From NCBI RefSeq assembly GCF_000223375.1, contig NC_017385.1, forward strand, positions 178,716 to 242,715: a DNA stretch of 64,000 nucleotides, given 5' to 3'. The translations under genes and the position numbers were made by a program. This DNA comes from Ketogulonicigenium vulgare WSH-001. GTDB taxonomy: Bacteria > Pseudomonadota > Alphaproteobacteria > Rhodobacterales > Rhodobacteraceae. The stretch's first letter is position 1. Each line of letters opens with the position of its first letter. A model generated the notes under the pieces. That model saw nothing but the letters and a program-made list of their open reading frames with translations. It was not told where the DNA came from and did not search any database. This document shows, piece after piece, positions 1 through 8,618 of the stretch.

Positions 1-1
1 T

Positions 2-337
2 GCCCTGACCCTCCAGCCCCCCGCGCGCGAACAAAGCTATTGCGACGGCACGGCAACGATTCCCTTGCTTTACAACCAGCAGATCAGCAAGGCGCGCCAA
101 TTGCTGATGGCCAATGGTTGGCAGCCCGTCGCCACGACCAATCAAGTCGACAGCTTTGCCCAGACCCTTGCCGCGGCGGGCATCCCCGAAGTGGATAGCT
201 GTGCCGGAACGGGTTTTGGCTTTTGCGCGTTTAACTATCAAACACAGGGCGCAACCGCCTTTGTCGTCACCGCAGGCGAAGGGTCCGAGGGCGGCACGCC
301 CATTGTTGTCCGCTATGGCGTGACCTGTACGAACTAG
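2..337 (+). CDS. C-terminal part of a secreted conserved hypothetical protein
   Basis: The frame is open from the first bases of the window, so the start lies upstream; the TTG at 65 is only an internal codon. The visible 111 residues carry several cysteines, a short motif PEVDSCAGTGFGFCAF and a final Cys near the stop, which fits an exported, disulfide-containing protein. A similar motif (PEV..C.GTG...C.F) occurs, as far as I recall, in small conserved hypothetical proteins of cyanobacteria and proteobacteria. Function unknown. It ends about 35 bp before the operators in front of edd, so it is not obviously part of that operon. Confidence 0.6.
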   Translation, partial: ALTLQPPAREQSYCDGTATIPLLYNQQISKARQLLMANGWQPVATTNQVDSFAQTLAAAGIPEVDSCAGTGFGFCAFNYQTQGATAFVVTAGEGSEGGTPIVVRYGVTCTN

Positions 338-374
338 CGCTTTGCCGCGACAGGGTGACGCGCAAATTCGCTAT

Positions 375-388
375 TGTTAGCGCTATCT
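375..388. promoter_or_regulatory. LacI/GntR-type operator 1 before edd
   Basis: TGTTAGCGCTATCT is an imperfect palindrome of the TGTTA-NCGN-TAACA type bound by LacI-family gluconate or sugar-acid regulators. It lies 50 bp before the edd start and is paired with a second copy whose centre is 19 bp further on. Confidence 0.55.
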
Positions 389-393
389 TTTCT

Positions 394-407
394 TGTTAAC
401 GCTAACA
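394..407. promoter_or_regulatory. LacI/GntR-type operator 2 before edd
   Basis: TGTTAACGCTAACA is an almost perfect 14-bp palindrome (TGTTA/TAACA arms around ACGC). With the copy at 375-388 it forms a tandem operator, probably overlapping the edd promoter. The matching LacI-family regulator is not adjacent; the only LacI gene in the window is at 38569-39570, in another cluster. Confidence 0.6.
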
Positions 408-437
408 CATCTAGCTTTACGCGAGGTGGAGATGGCT

Positions 438-2246
438 ATGCAGCGTCCTATTCACGACACGATAAACCGTGTCACCGACCGCATCTTGCAACGCTCGGAG
501 GGCGTGCGCAGTGCCTATCTGGACAAGATCGGCAAGGCCGCAAGTGCAGGTCCCGCCCGCGCGCATCTGGCCTGCGGCAATCAGGCCCATGCCTATGCCG
601 CGATGGGTCAGGACAAGGTGTCGCTGGCCGCTGGCCGCGCGCCCAATATCGGCATCATCACCGCCTATAACGACATGCTATCGGCGCATCAGCCGTTCGA
701 AACCTATCCCGAATTGATCCGCGCGACCGCCCGCACCGTTGGCGCCACCGCGCAGGTTGCAGGCGGCGTGCCCGCCATGTGTGACGGCGTGACTCAAGGC
801 CAGCCGGGGATGGAACTGTCGCTGTTTTCCCGCGATGTCATCGCCATGGCCGCGGGCGTTGGCCTCAGCCATAATTGCTATGACACCTCGCTCTATTTGG
901 GCGTTTGCGACAAGATCGTGCCCGGCCTGATCATGGCCGCCTCGACCTTTGGCCATATTCCGGCGGTCTTCGTGCCAGCGGGGCCGATGGCCTCGGGCAT
1001 CACCAACAGCGAAAAAGCTGCCGTCCGCAATGCCTTTGCCGAAGGAAAAGCCACGCGCGAAGAACTGATGGCGTCCGAGATGGCCAGCTATCACGGCCCC
1101 GGCACCTGCACCTTTTACGGCACCGCCAATACCAACCAGATGTTGATGGAGGTCATGGGCCTGCACCTGCCCGGCGCGACCTTTATCAATCCCGGCCAGC
1201 CCATTCGCGATGCGCTGACCGCAGCCGCCGTGCGCCGCGCCGTGGAAATCACCGCGCTGGGGAATGACTTCCGCCCCATCGGCGAGATCTTGGACGCCCG
1301 CGCTTATGTGAATGGGATCGTCGGGCTGATGGCCACGGGCGGCTCGACCAACCTCGTGCTGCACCTGCCTGCGATGGCGCGCGCCTCGGGCGTGCTGCTG
1401 GATCTGCAGGACTTTGCCGATATCGCCGCTGTGGTGCCGCTGATGGCGCGCGTCTACCCGAACGGCTTGGCCGATGTGAACCATTTCCACGCCGCAGGCG
1501 GCCTGCAATTCCTGATTGGCGAGCTGCTGGACGCTGGCCTGTTGCATAACGATGTGCAGACCATCATGGGCGAGGGTCTGGACGCCTATCGGACCGAGCC
1601 GAAGATGATCGACGGCGCCCTGCACTGGGTCGACGGACCAAAGACCACGCTGAACGAGAAAATCCTGCGCCCGGCCGCCGATCCGTTCGCCGCCACCGGC
1701 GGTCTGCGCCAGCTTTCGGGGAACCTCGGGCGCGGCGTCATCAAAATCTCGGCCGTCGCACCGGATCGCCATGTGATCGAGGCGCCTGCCCGCGTTTTCC
1801 ACGATCAGCACGACGTGAAAGCCGCCTTCCAGCGCGGCGAATTCACCAGCGATACGATTGTGGTGGTGCGCTTTCAGGGGCCGCGCGCCAATGGCATGCC
1901 CGAACTGCACACGCTGACCCCCGTGCTGTCGGTGCTGCAAGATCGCGGCCTGCGTGTGGCGCTGGTCACCGATGGCCGCATGTCCGGCGCCTCGGGCAAA
2001 GTGCCCGCCGCCATTCACATTTCCCCCGAAGCGGCGGCAGGTGGGACACTAGCACTCTTGCAAGATGGTGATATGCTGCGCCTCGATGCGACGAACGGCA
2101 CGCTGGAGTGCCTGACCGACCTTGCGGGCCGCAAACCCGCGCCGGTTGATCTGGAGGCCAGCGCCAGCGGCATGGGACGCGAGCTATTCGCCGCGTTCCG
2201 CGCGCAAGTTGGCGGTGCCGAAACCGGAGCAGCCGTGGTCGTTTAA
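438..2246 (+). CDS. edd: 6-phosphogluconate dehydratase
   Basis: Cytoplasmic Entner-Doudoroff enzyme converting 6-phosphogluconate to 2-keto-3-deoxy-6-phosphogluconate (KDPG). It has 602 residues, the usual Edd length. IlvD/Edd family motifs are clear: the region around Cys115, the signature CDKIVPG at 157-163, and Cys224 in [13 protein letters not shown]; these three cysteines are the expected Fe-S ligands. The start is taken at ATG 438 because GAGGTGG lies at ideal spacing; an in-frame ATG at 432 and a TTG at 393 inside the second operator are less likely. eda follows after 38 bp, so the two form an operon, probably under the tandem operators at 375-407. Confidence 0.96.
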   Translation: MQRPIHDTINRVTDRILQRSEGVRSAYLDKIGKAASAGPARAHLACGNQAHAYAAMGQDKVSLAAGRAPNIGIITAYNDMLSAHQPFETYPELIRATARTVGATAQVAGGVPAMCDGVTQGQPGMELSLFSRDVIAMAAGVGLSHNCYDTSLYLGVCDKIVPGLIMAASTFGHIPAVFVPAGPMASGITNSEKAAVRNAFAEGKATREELMASEMASYHGPGTCTFYGTANTNQMLMEVMGLHLPGATFINPGQPIRDALTAAAVRRAVEITALGNDFRPIGEILDARAYVNGIVGLMATGGSTNLVLHLPAMARASGVLLDLQDFADIAAVVPLMARVYPNGLADVNHFHAAGGLQFLIGELLDAGLLHNDVQTIMGEGLDAYRTEPKMIDGALHWVDGPKTTLNEKILRPAADPFAATGGLRQLSGNLGRGVIKISAVAPDRHVIEAPARVFHDQHDVKAAFQRGEFTSDTIVVVRFQGPRANGMPELHTLTPVLSVLQDRGLRVALVTDGRMSGASGKVPAAIHISPEAAAGGTLALLQDGDMLRLDATNGTLECLTDLAGRKPAPVDLEASASGMGRELFAAFRAQVGGAETGAAVVV

Positions 2247-2284
2247 GCCGTCGTTTAATGCTAAATCACATCGGAGCCTGACAC

Positions 2285-2929
2285 GTGACACCCGCCGAAC
2301 AATCCGCCGCCGCCGCAAAGATTTGCGCGCTTGCCCCCGTCGTTCCGGTTCTGATCGTTGAAAACACCGCAGATGCCAAGCCCTTGGCCAGCGCGTTGGT
2401 CGCAGGCGGCCTGCCCGCGCTGGAAGTCACTTTGCGCACCCCCGCCGCGCTGGATGTCATCCGCGCCATGGCCGAGGTCGAGGGCGGCGTCGTAGGTGCA
2501 GGCACGCTGCTGACCCCCGCCGATGTAAAAGCCGCGAAAGCCGCAGGCGCGAAATTCGGCGTCTCGCCCGGCGCGACCCAGGCCCTGATTGATGCCTGCG
2601 CCGAATATGAGCTGCCCCTGCTGCCGGGCGCGGCCACCGCATCCGAAGTGATGTTTCTTTTGGAACAGGGCTTTACGGTGCAGAAATTCTTTCCTGCCGA
2701 ATATGCGGGCGGCGTGCCGCTGCTGTCGGCATGGTCCTCGCCGCTGCCGCAGGTGAAATTCTGCCCGACGGGCGGCGTCAGCCCCTCGAATGCGGTCAAA
2801 TACCTCAGCCTGCCCAATGTCATCTGCGTCGGCGGCAGCTGGGTCGCACCAAAATCCGCCGTTGCATCGGGCAATTGGGCCGAGATCACCCGCCTTGCCG
2901 CCGATGCCCGCCTGATCGCAGGCGTCTAA
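2285..2929 (+). CDS. eda: KDPG aldolase (2-keto-3-deoxy-6-phosphogluconate aldolase)
   Basis: Cleaves KDPG to pyruvate and glyceraldehyde 3-phosphate, the second step of the Entner-Doudoroff route after the edd product. It is a 214-residue class I aldolase. The Schiff-base lysine is Lys134 in QKFFPAE, the catalytic glutamate is Glu47 in EVTLRT, and FCPTGG and CVGGSW form the phosphate-binding loops. The start is GTG at 2285, preceded by CGGAG about 8 bases upstream. It is co-directional with edd and ends 3 bp before the end of the convergent GntR-type regulator. Confidence 0.96.
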   Translation: MTPAEQSAAAAKICALAPVVPVLIVENTADAKPLASALVAGGLPALEVTLRTPAALDVIRAMAEVEGGVVGAGTLLTPADVKAAKAAGAKFGVSPGATQALIDACAEYELPLLPGAATASEVMFLLEQGFTVQKFFPAEYAGGVPLLSAWSSPLPQVKFCPTGGVSPSNAVKYLSLPNVICVGGSWVAPKSAVASGNWAEITRLAADARLIAGV

Positions 2930-2931
2930 GG

Positions 2932-3621
2932 CTAAATCCCGTCCAAGGTGGTGCGAACCTCGTTCATCAGGGTTTGCATCGCCGCCTCGGCGGTGGCGCT
3001 GTCGCCATTGGCGACACTGACGGCGACCAACTTATGCAGCGCAAGGCTTTCGGGCTTGGGCTTGGTCGGCATCAACTTATGTTCCGTGCGCCCCTTTAGC
3101 ACGGCGGCCACGCTGGTCGAAATGGCGCGGAACATTTCATTGCCGCTCGCTTCCAGCAGCAGGGCGTGAAAGTCGATATCATGCGCCAAAAAGGCCGCAA
3201 GATCGCCCTTTTCGCCGGTTTCCATCATAAGATCAGCCAGTTCCACGATCTGCTGCCGCTGTGCATCACTGGCATGCAGCGCGGCAAAGCGTGTTGCCAC
3301 CGGCTCGATCGTCTGGCGCAACTGGGTCAAGCTGCGCAGCTGGTTCATCCGATCCGGCCCCGCCATGCGCCAGCGGATGACGCGCGGGTCGAACACATGC
3401 CAATCCGCTTGCGGCATAACCACCAGCCCCAAGGATCGCCGCGCCCGGATCAACCCCATCGATTCGATGACTTTCAACGCCTCGCGGATGACGGTGCGCG
3501 ACAGATCAAATTCAGCCGCCAGATCATCGGTGCGCAGCACCTCATGCGCGGCATAGACGCCACCGCAAATCCGTTGGCCCAGTTGATCCAGCAGATCGTC
3601 ATAGATGGTTTGTCGTGACAA
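2932..3621 (-). CDS. GntR-family (FadR/FCD type) transcriptional regulator
   Basis: A 229-residue repressor-type protein: an N-terminal winged helix-turn-helix (about residues 5-75, with LSRTVIREALKVIESMGL) and a C-terminal FCD all-helical domain with the metal-binding pattern HDIDFH. The start is taken as TTG at 3621, 5 bases after GGGAGG; the frame stays open to 3708, but the extra residues do not look like a GntR N-terminus. It is divergent from gntK and shares an inverted-repeat operator with it (3656-3676), so it probably represses gntK and itself in response to gluconate or a related sugar acid. The ligand is inferred from context only. Confidence 0.85.
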   Translation of the reverse strand: MSRQTIYDDLLDQLGQRICGGVYAAHEVLRTDDLAAEFDLSRTVIREALKVIESMGLIRARRSLGLVVMPQADWHVFDPRVIRWRMAGPDRMNQLRSLTQLRQTIEPVATRFAALHASDAQRQQIVELADLMMETGEKGDLAAFLAHDIDFHALLLEASGNEMFRAISTSVAAVLKGRTEHKLMPTKPKPESLALHKLVAVSVANGDSATAEAAMQTLMNEVRTTLDGI

Positions 3622-3655
3622 GGCATCCTCCCAGCACCAAATCCGATTGACACCG

Positions 3656-3676
3656 ATCATATATCCTACATATGAT
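3656..3676. promoter_or_regulatory. inverted-repeat operator between gntR-type gene and gntK
   Basis: ATCATAT-N7-ATATGAT, a perfect 7-bp inverted repeat in a 21-bp site, lies between the divergent starts at 3621 and 3728. It fits the AT-rich dyads bound by FadR/FCD regulators. The stretch ATATATCCTA inside it also occurs in the palindrome at 43081-43120. Confidence 0.6.
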
Positions 3677-3727
3677 TTATGCGAGGGCGACTTGTCCCTC
3701 ATCAGCATCTTCTTTGGGAGGAGAGGG

Positions 3728-4240
3728 ATGGCTGAACCTCAGCACTTTGTGGTGTTCGGCGTTGCCGGCGCCGGTAAAACCACTGTTGCGCATCAGCTGG
3801 CTGATGCAACAGGCCGCATCTTTGCCGATGCGGATGATTTCCATACGCCGGAAGCGGTTCAGAAAATGTCGTCCGGCATTGCCCTGACGACCGAGGATCG
3901 TTTGCCATGGCTTGCGCGTATCCGCGACTGGATGGATATGCAGGCCGCAAATGGCCAACGTACCAGCGTGGCCTGTTCCGCGCTGCGCCGCGACTATCGC
4001 GATATTTTGCGCGGCAAGCCCGGTGATGTCCGCTTTATCTTTCTATCAGGCACCCAAGACCTGATTGGATCGCGCCTTGCGGCGCGGGCGCATCATTATA
4101 TGCCCAGCAGCCTACTTGCTTCACAATTCCAAACGCTTGAGCCGCTGTTCCCCGACGAAAACGGGGTAACAATCGACGTATCTGTGCCGGTCACCGATAT
4201 CGTCGATCAACTGCGGCGCAGCGATCGACTCGCAGGCTGA
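3728..4240 (+). CDS. gntK: gluconokinase
   Basis: Phosphorylates D-gluconate with ATP to 6-phosphogluconate, the substrate of Edd. The 170-residue protein has the GntK architecture: P-loop GVAGAGKTT at 11-19, then ADDFHTPEAVQKMSSGIALT, the substrate and lid region, and ACSALRRDYRD. The start at ATG 3728 is set by the strong GGGAGGAGAGGG just upstream; the frame is open back to 3605, but that part lies inside the divergent promoter. Its regulation is probably by the FCD regulator through the 3656-3676 operator. A peptide-type ABC transporter begins 70 bp downstream. Confidence 0.93.
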   Translation: MAEPQHFVVFGVAGAGKTTVAHQLADATGRIFADADDFHTPEAVQKMSSGIALTTEDRLPWLARIRDWMDMQAANGQRTSVACSALRRDYRDILRGKPGDVRFIFLSGTQDLIGSRLAARAHHYMPSSLLASQFQTLEPLFPDENGVTIDVSVPVTDIVDQLRRSDRLAG

Positions 4241-4310
4241 CGCCGAGCGACATTCGTCCTCTCCTCACCTCCCGTCGTTGTAATCGTGTTTGCAAAAGGA
4301 ACATCTGTTC

Positions 4311-5873
4311 ATGCGACTTTCCCTGATTTCGCGCCGCAGCCTGATGGTTGCAGCGCTCCTGCTTGGCACAACCGCACTGGTCGCCTGCAAGACCGAAGAC
4401 ACCGCCAGCGCGGATGAAAACCGCACGATCACGGTCGGCGTCCAGCGTCCGCCGAACTCGTATGACCCGCTGCTCAGTGTGTGGGGCGGCCAATACCAGA
4501 TGTATCTGCTGCCGGTATACGAGCCGCTGATCCGCCAGAATACCGACGGCACCTATGGCCCCGCCCTTGCTGTCGAATTCGGCTATAGCGATGAGGCGCG
4601 CCGTGAATATACGCTGACCCTGCGCGAGGGCGTGGTCTTTTCAGATGGCACAACGCCGGTGACGGCGGATGCGGTGAAACAAAACCTCGACCGCCTGCTG
4701 ACGGTATCGGGCCCGCAAACGCGCGAGCTGTCGGATTCCCTCGCGGGCGTCACCGCGCCTGACGCGCGCACCGTCGTGATCAGCCTGAACCAAGCAAACC
4801 CCGACCTCGAGCGTATCATCAGCCAGCTCAGCGGCATGATCGTGAACCCCGCCGCGCTGGCCGAGGGGTCGGATCTGGCGACGAACCCCGCAGGCGCTGG
4901 CCCCTATGTCCTTGATGCCGCGAATACAATCGTCAACGACACCTATGTCTACACCAAGAACCCGCATTACTACGACCCAGACGCCTATCCCTATGCGACC
5001 ATCACGATGAAGGTTTACGGCGACCAGAATGCCATGCTGACCGCACTGCAATCGGGCGTCGCGCAGCTGGGGTATGGCGGCCCTGATAACGTCGAGGTTG
5101 CCCGCCGTGCCGGTCTGCAGGTCGCCGAACAGCCGACCAACGTCTTCCATATCGTGCTGCATGACCGCGATGGCGCGCTTGCCCCCGCCCTTGCCGATCA
5201 GCGCGTGCGCCAAGCGTTGAACTTTGCCGTCGACCGCGAGGCGATCCTCGCCTCGGTCTATCGCGGTGAAGGCGCGCTGACGACGCAGATCTTTGGCCCC
5301 AATACCGAGGCCTATGACGCGGCGCTGAACGACCTCTATCCCTATGATCCCGATCGCGCCCGCGCCCTGCTGCGTGATGCTGGCTACCCCGATGGTTTCA
5401 CCTTTTCGGTCGCCATGTTCTTTCCGCAGCGCGACGGCGATTACGCACAGGCCATTGCCGCCTATCTGGCCGAGATCGGCGTGACCATGCAGATCAATTC
5501 GCTGGCGGGCACCACATCCGATCCGTCGATCATGCGCCAGAACGGCGGTTTCGTGAACGGCTTTGGCGGTCAGGGCGCGTTCACCGATTCCAAAACGCTG
5601 TTCCTGTCGCCCGGCACGATCTTTAACGCCTTCGGCTCGGTCGATCCGGAACTCAATGCGCTGTGGGAAGCCGCCGCAAACCAGACCAGTGATGCGGCGC
5701 GCCAACAGGGCTTCCGTGATCTGGGCCGCGCTGTGGTTGAAAAGGCGTGGTTCTTGCCCACCACCGTCGTCAACGCCGTCGCCTATTACCGCGAGGATGC
5801 GCTGTCGGACGTGACTTTCACGCCCGGCGTCACCGTGCCGCTGTTCTACGAGCTGCGCAACAAAGCCGAGTAA
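4311..5873 (+). CDS. family 5 ABC transporter substrate-binding lipoprotein
   Basis: A periplasmic binding protein of the DppA/OppA/NikA type (520 residues). The N-terminus has a Tat-like SRRSLMV followed by a hydrophobic stretch and a lipobox LVAC with Cys26, so it is probably a lipoprotein. The start at ATG 4311 is chosen to give this signal; a TTG at 4290 is an alternative. It heads an operon with two membrane components, two ATPases and a carboxylesterase. The substrate is not predictable; the position 70 bp after gntK raises the possibility of a sugar-acid conjugate rather than a peptide. A strong hairpin follows the stop and may reduce expression of the downstream genes relative to this one. 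Confidence 0.9.
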   Translation: MRLSLISRRSLMVAALLLGTTALVACKTEDTASADENRTITVGVQRPPNSYDPLLSVWGGQYQMYLLPVYEPLIRQNTDGTYGPALAVEFGYSDEARREYTLTLREGVVFSDGTTPVTADAVKQNLDRLLTVSGPQTRELSDSLAGVTAPDARTVVISLNQANPDLERIISQLSGMIVNPAALAEGSDLATNPAGAGPYVLDAANTIVNDTYVYTKNPHYYDPDAYPYATITMKVYGDQNAMLTALQSGVAQLGYGGPDNVEVARRAGLQVAEQPTNVFHIVLHDRDGALAPALADQRVRQALNFAVDREAILASVYRGEGALTTQIFGPNTEAYDAALNDLYPYDPDRARALLRDAGYPDGFTFSVAMFFPQRDGDYAQAIAAYLAEIGVTMQINSLAGTTSDPSIMRQNGGFVNGFGGQGAFTDSKTLFLSPGTIFNAFGSVDPELNALWEAAANQTSDAARQQGFRDLGRAVVEKAWFLPTTVVNAVAYYREDALSDVTFTPGVTVPLFYELRNKAE

Positions 5874-5881
5874 TCGGCCCC

Positions 5882-5910
5882 GGCGTCCGGCCCGTCCGGA
5901 CGCCCCTTTT
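5882..5910 (+). terminator. hairpin/attenuator between binding protein and permease
   Basis: GGCGTCCGG (5882-5890), loop CCCGT, CCGGACGCC (5896-5904), then CCTTTT. This 9-bp perfect GC-rich stem lies 9 bases after the stop of the binding protein and 15 bases before the permease ribosome-binding region. It looks like a leaky terminator or mRNA-stabilising stem. Confidence 0.7.
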
Positions 5911-5925
5911 CCCACGGAGTTCGAC

Positions 5926-6867
5926 ATGCTTTGGTTTGTTGCAAAGCGGCTTTTGACCGCGATTCCAACGCTTCTCATCGTCGCCACACTGACCTTCCTG
6001 CTGGTCTATATGCTGCCCGGAGACGTGGCGCAGACCATCCTGGGCGATCAGGCGACACCGGATCAAGTGGCTCGCCTGCGGGGCGAACTTGGTCTAGACC
6101 GTCCGTTTTTTGCGCAATATGTCAGTTACTTGGGGCAGCTCGCGCAGCTTGAATTCGGCCGCTCGCTGATCAACAACCAAGATGTGCTCTATGCGATTGG
6201 CCAGCGCTCGACCGTCACGCTGACGCTGGCGATTGGCGCCACGGTGTTTTCGGCCGTCGTTGGTATCGCGCTGGGGATGTGGGCGGCGCTGAAAGGCGGC
6301 GCGGTCGACCGCAGCTTGCGCACGCTGACCTCGATCGGCATGGCGATCCCCAGTTTCTGGGCGGGGCTGCTGCTGGTGTTGCTGTTTGCGGTGACGCTGA
6401 TGTGGCTGCCCGCCAATGGCTATACCCCCATCACCCGCAATCCCGGCATGTGGGCAATGTCGCTGATTCTGCCGATTGTGGCGATTTCCATCGCTGCCAT
6501 CTCCACCCTGACGCGCCAGACGCGGGCCTCGTTTCAAGAGGTGCTGGGCAAGGATTTCATCCGCTCGCTACGCGCCAGCGGCCTGCCGGTGGGCGTCATC
6601 GCCTTTAAGCACGGGCTGCGCAATGCCGCCATACCGGTCATCACCGTGATCGGGTTGCAATTCGTCGCCCTTTTGGGCGGCGCGGTGATTACCGAGACCG
6701 TCTTTGCCCTGCCCGGCATCGGCCAGTTGGTCGTCAGCGCCGTGCAACAGCGCGACCTGCCCGTCGTGCAAGGCGTCGTCATCTATATCACCGTCATCGT
6801 GCTGCTGGTGAACCTCTGCCTCGATCTGGCGCAGGGCTGGCTCAATCCGAAAATGAGGCTGTCGTGA
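5926..6867 (+). CDS. DppB-type ABC transporter permease
   Basis: A 313-residue inner-membrane permease of the DppB/OppB family. It has the typical N-terminal membrane helix (FVAKRLLTAIPTLLIVATL), the LPGD motif after it, a run of further helices, and the EAA-type cytoplasmic loop near GKDFIRSLRASGLP that contacts the ATPases. It ends with KMRLS and overlaps the next start by one base (TGATG), so translation is coupled. It forms the membrane pore together with the permease half of the following fusion. Confidence 0.93.
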   Translation: MLWFVAKRLLTAIPTLLIVATLTFLLVYMLPGDVAQTILGDQATPDQVARLRGELGLDRPFFAQYVSYLGQLAQLEFGRSLINNQDVLYAIGQRSTVTLTLAIGATVFSAVVGIALGMWAALKGGAVDRSLRTLTSIGMAIPSFWAGLLLVLLFAVTLMWLPANGYTPITRNPGMWAMSLILPIVAISIAAISTLTRQTRASFQEVLGKDFIRSLRASGLPVGVIAFKHGLRNAAIPVITVIGLQFVALLGGAVITETVFALPGIGQLVVSAVQQRDLPVVQGVVIYITVIVLLVNLCLDLAQGWLNPKMRLS

Positions 6868-8609
6868 TGACCATAACAACCACAAACACCACCGAGCGCC
6901 CCATCATCAAACGCAAGAGCTATCTGCGCGATGTGCTGACGCGTCCGACCGCTATCATTGGCCTGTCGTGGATCGTCATCGTTGCGGTTGCCGCCGTTTT
7001 TGCGACCCAGCTTTCGCCCTATTCGCCGATTGAAAACAACCTGCGCGCGACCTTCCAACTGCCGACGCTGGCGCATCCCCTTGGCACCGACCAGCTGGGC
7101 CGCGATATCCTGTCGCGCCTGATGCATGGCGCGGCCGAGGCGTTGATCGGATCGCTGGTTGCCGTGACCGTCGCTGTGATGATCGGTCTGCCGCTGGGCT
7201 TGCTCGCCGGTTACTATGGCCGCTGGGTGAACCTGATCACCAGCCGTTTGGCCGACCTGCTGCTGACCATCCCCACGATCATCGTGCTGCTGGCGGTCCT
7301 CGCGGTCTTTGGCAATAATATGTATTTTGCCATGATCGCGCTGGGGACCATGCTGTCGGCGGGCTTTATGCGCCTTGCGACATCCACCACCCAGGGCGTC
7401 GCGCGCGAGCTTTATGTCGATGCCGCCCGCGTCTTTGGCGTGCGTGATCTGCGCATTCTGATCCGCCATGTGTTGCCCAATATGATCGGGCCGATCGTGG
7501 TGCAGACCTCGATGATGCTGGGGATTGCGCTGCTGCTGCAATCGGGCCTCAGCTTTCTGGGCCTTGGCGCGCGACCACCCTTCCCCAGCTGGGGCCAGAT
7601 GGTCGCCGAGGCTTCGCTGCAGGTCTATACCCAGCCGTGGATGATGGTGCCTGCGGGTCTTGCGATTGCGCTGACGACACTGGCGCTGAACTTTATCGGG
7701 GATGCGGCGCGCGATGCACTGCCGCAGGCGCAGCGCGGCAATCTGCTGGCCTCCAGCGCCTCGGCCCCGCGACCCGCGCAGGATCAAACGCCAAAGGCCG
7801 ATGACATCGCGCTGTCGGTGCGCGATCTGCATGTCGGTTTCCCCGATGGCAAGGGCGGCACCCACCCGCTGGTGCGCGGCGTCAGCTTTGACGTCAAACG
7901 CGGCACCACGCTTGGCCTCGTCGGCGAAAGCGGCTCGGGGAAAACTATCACCGCGCTGTCGATCCTTGGCCTTCTGCCGACGCCGCTTTGCATCACCCAA
8001 GGCAGCATCATTTTGGATCAGGCAAACCTCGCCGGTGCGGATGAGGCCGGTTACAAAGGCATCCGCGGTCGCCGCATCGCGCTGGTCTCGCAAGAGCCGA
8101 TGAACGCCCTCGACCCCTGTTTCAAGGTCAAGACCCACCTGCGGGGGCCGCTGATGCGCTTTCGCGGCCTCTCGCGCCGCGCGGCCGATGCCGAGGCGCT
8201 CGAGCTGTTGAAAACCGTCGGGATGCGCGATCCGAAAAAGGTGTATGAAAGCTATCCGCACCAGCTATCCGGCGGCATGGCGCAGCGTGTCTCGATCGCT
8301 TGGGCGCTGGCGGGTCAGCCCGATATCCTGATCGCGGACGAGCCGACCACCGCCCTTGATGTGACGGTCGAGGCGGGCATTCTGGATCTGCTGCGGGAAC
8401 TCCAGTCGACATTCGACATGTCCATCGTGCTGGTCACCCACGACCTTGGCGTCGTCGCCGATATCTGCACCGAGGTCGTCGTCATGCGCGATGGCCAGAT
8501 CATGGAACACGCCCCCGTCGATCAGATCTTTACCGCGCCGCAGCACCCCTACACCCAATCGCTTTTGCAGCACGCCCGCGCGCTGGAACGCGACCTTGGA
8601 CAAGACTGA
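6867..8609 (+). CDS. fused DppC-type permease and DppD-type ATPase
   Basis: A single uninterrupted 580-residue protein with two ABC-transporter parts. Residues 1-285 are a DppC-type permease ([18 protein letters not shown] loop around 185-205, SGLSFLGLG). Residues about 286-312 are an Ala/Pro/Gln-rich linker. Residues 313-580 are a DppD-type ATPase with Walker A GESGSGKT (353-360), Q-loop Gln409, signature LSGGM (467-471), Walker B ILIADE (487-492) and the C-terminal HPYTQSL region. Start ATG 6867 overlaps the previous stop; GTG 6864 is an alternative. Such fusions are known in some peptide-type transporters but are uncommon; the other Dpp system in this window keeps the two genes separate. 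Confidence 0.93.
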   Translation: MTITTTNTTERPIIKRKSYLRDVLTRPTAIIGLSWIVIVAVAAVFATQLSPYSPIENNLRATFQLPTLAHPLGTDQLGRDILSRLMHGAAEALIGSLVAVTVAVMIGLPLGLLAGYYGRWVNLITSRLADLLLTIPTIIVLLAVLAVFGNNMYFAMIALGTMLSAGFMRLATSTTQGVARELYVDAARVFGVRDLRILIRHVLPNMIGPIVVQTSMMLGIALLLQSGLSFLGLGARPPFPSWGQMVAEASLQVYTQPWMMVPAGLAIALTTLALNFIGDAARDALPQAQRGNLLASSASAPRPAQDQTPKADDIALSVRDLHVGFPDGKGGTHPLVRGVSFDVKRGTTLGLVGESGSGKTITALSILGLLPTPLCITQGSIILDQANLAGADEAGYKGIRGRRIALVSQEPMNALDPCFKVKTHLRGPLMRFRGLSRRAADAEALELLKTVGMRDPKKVYESYPHQLSGGMAQRVSIAWALAGQPDILIADEPTTALDVTVEAGILDLLRELQSTFDMSIVLVTHDLGVVADICTEVVVMRDGQIMEHAPVDQIFTAPQHPYTQSLLQHARALERDLGQD

Positions 8610-8618
8610 GAGGACGCT

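Noticed and set aside
678..2018. 446-residue open frame on the minus strand inside edd
   Set aside because: Low-complexity His/Gly/Gln/Arg-rich translation, a shadow of the third-position GC bias of edd; no family resemblance.
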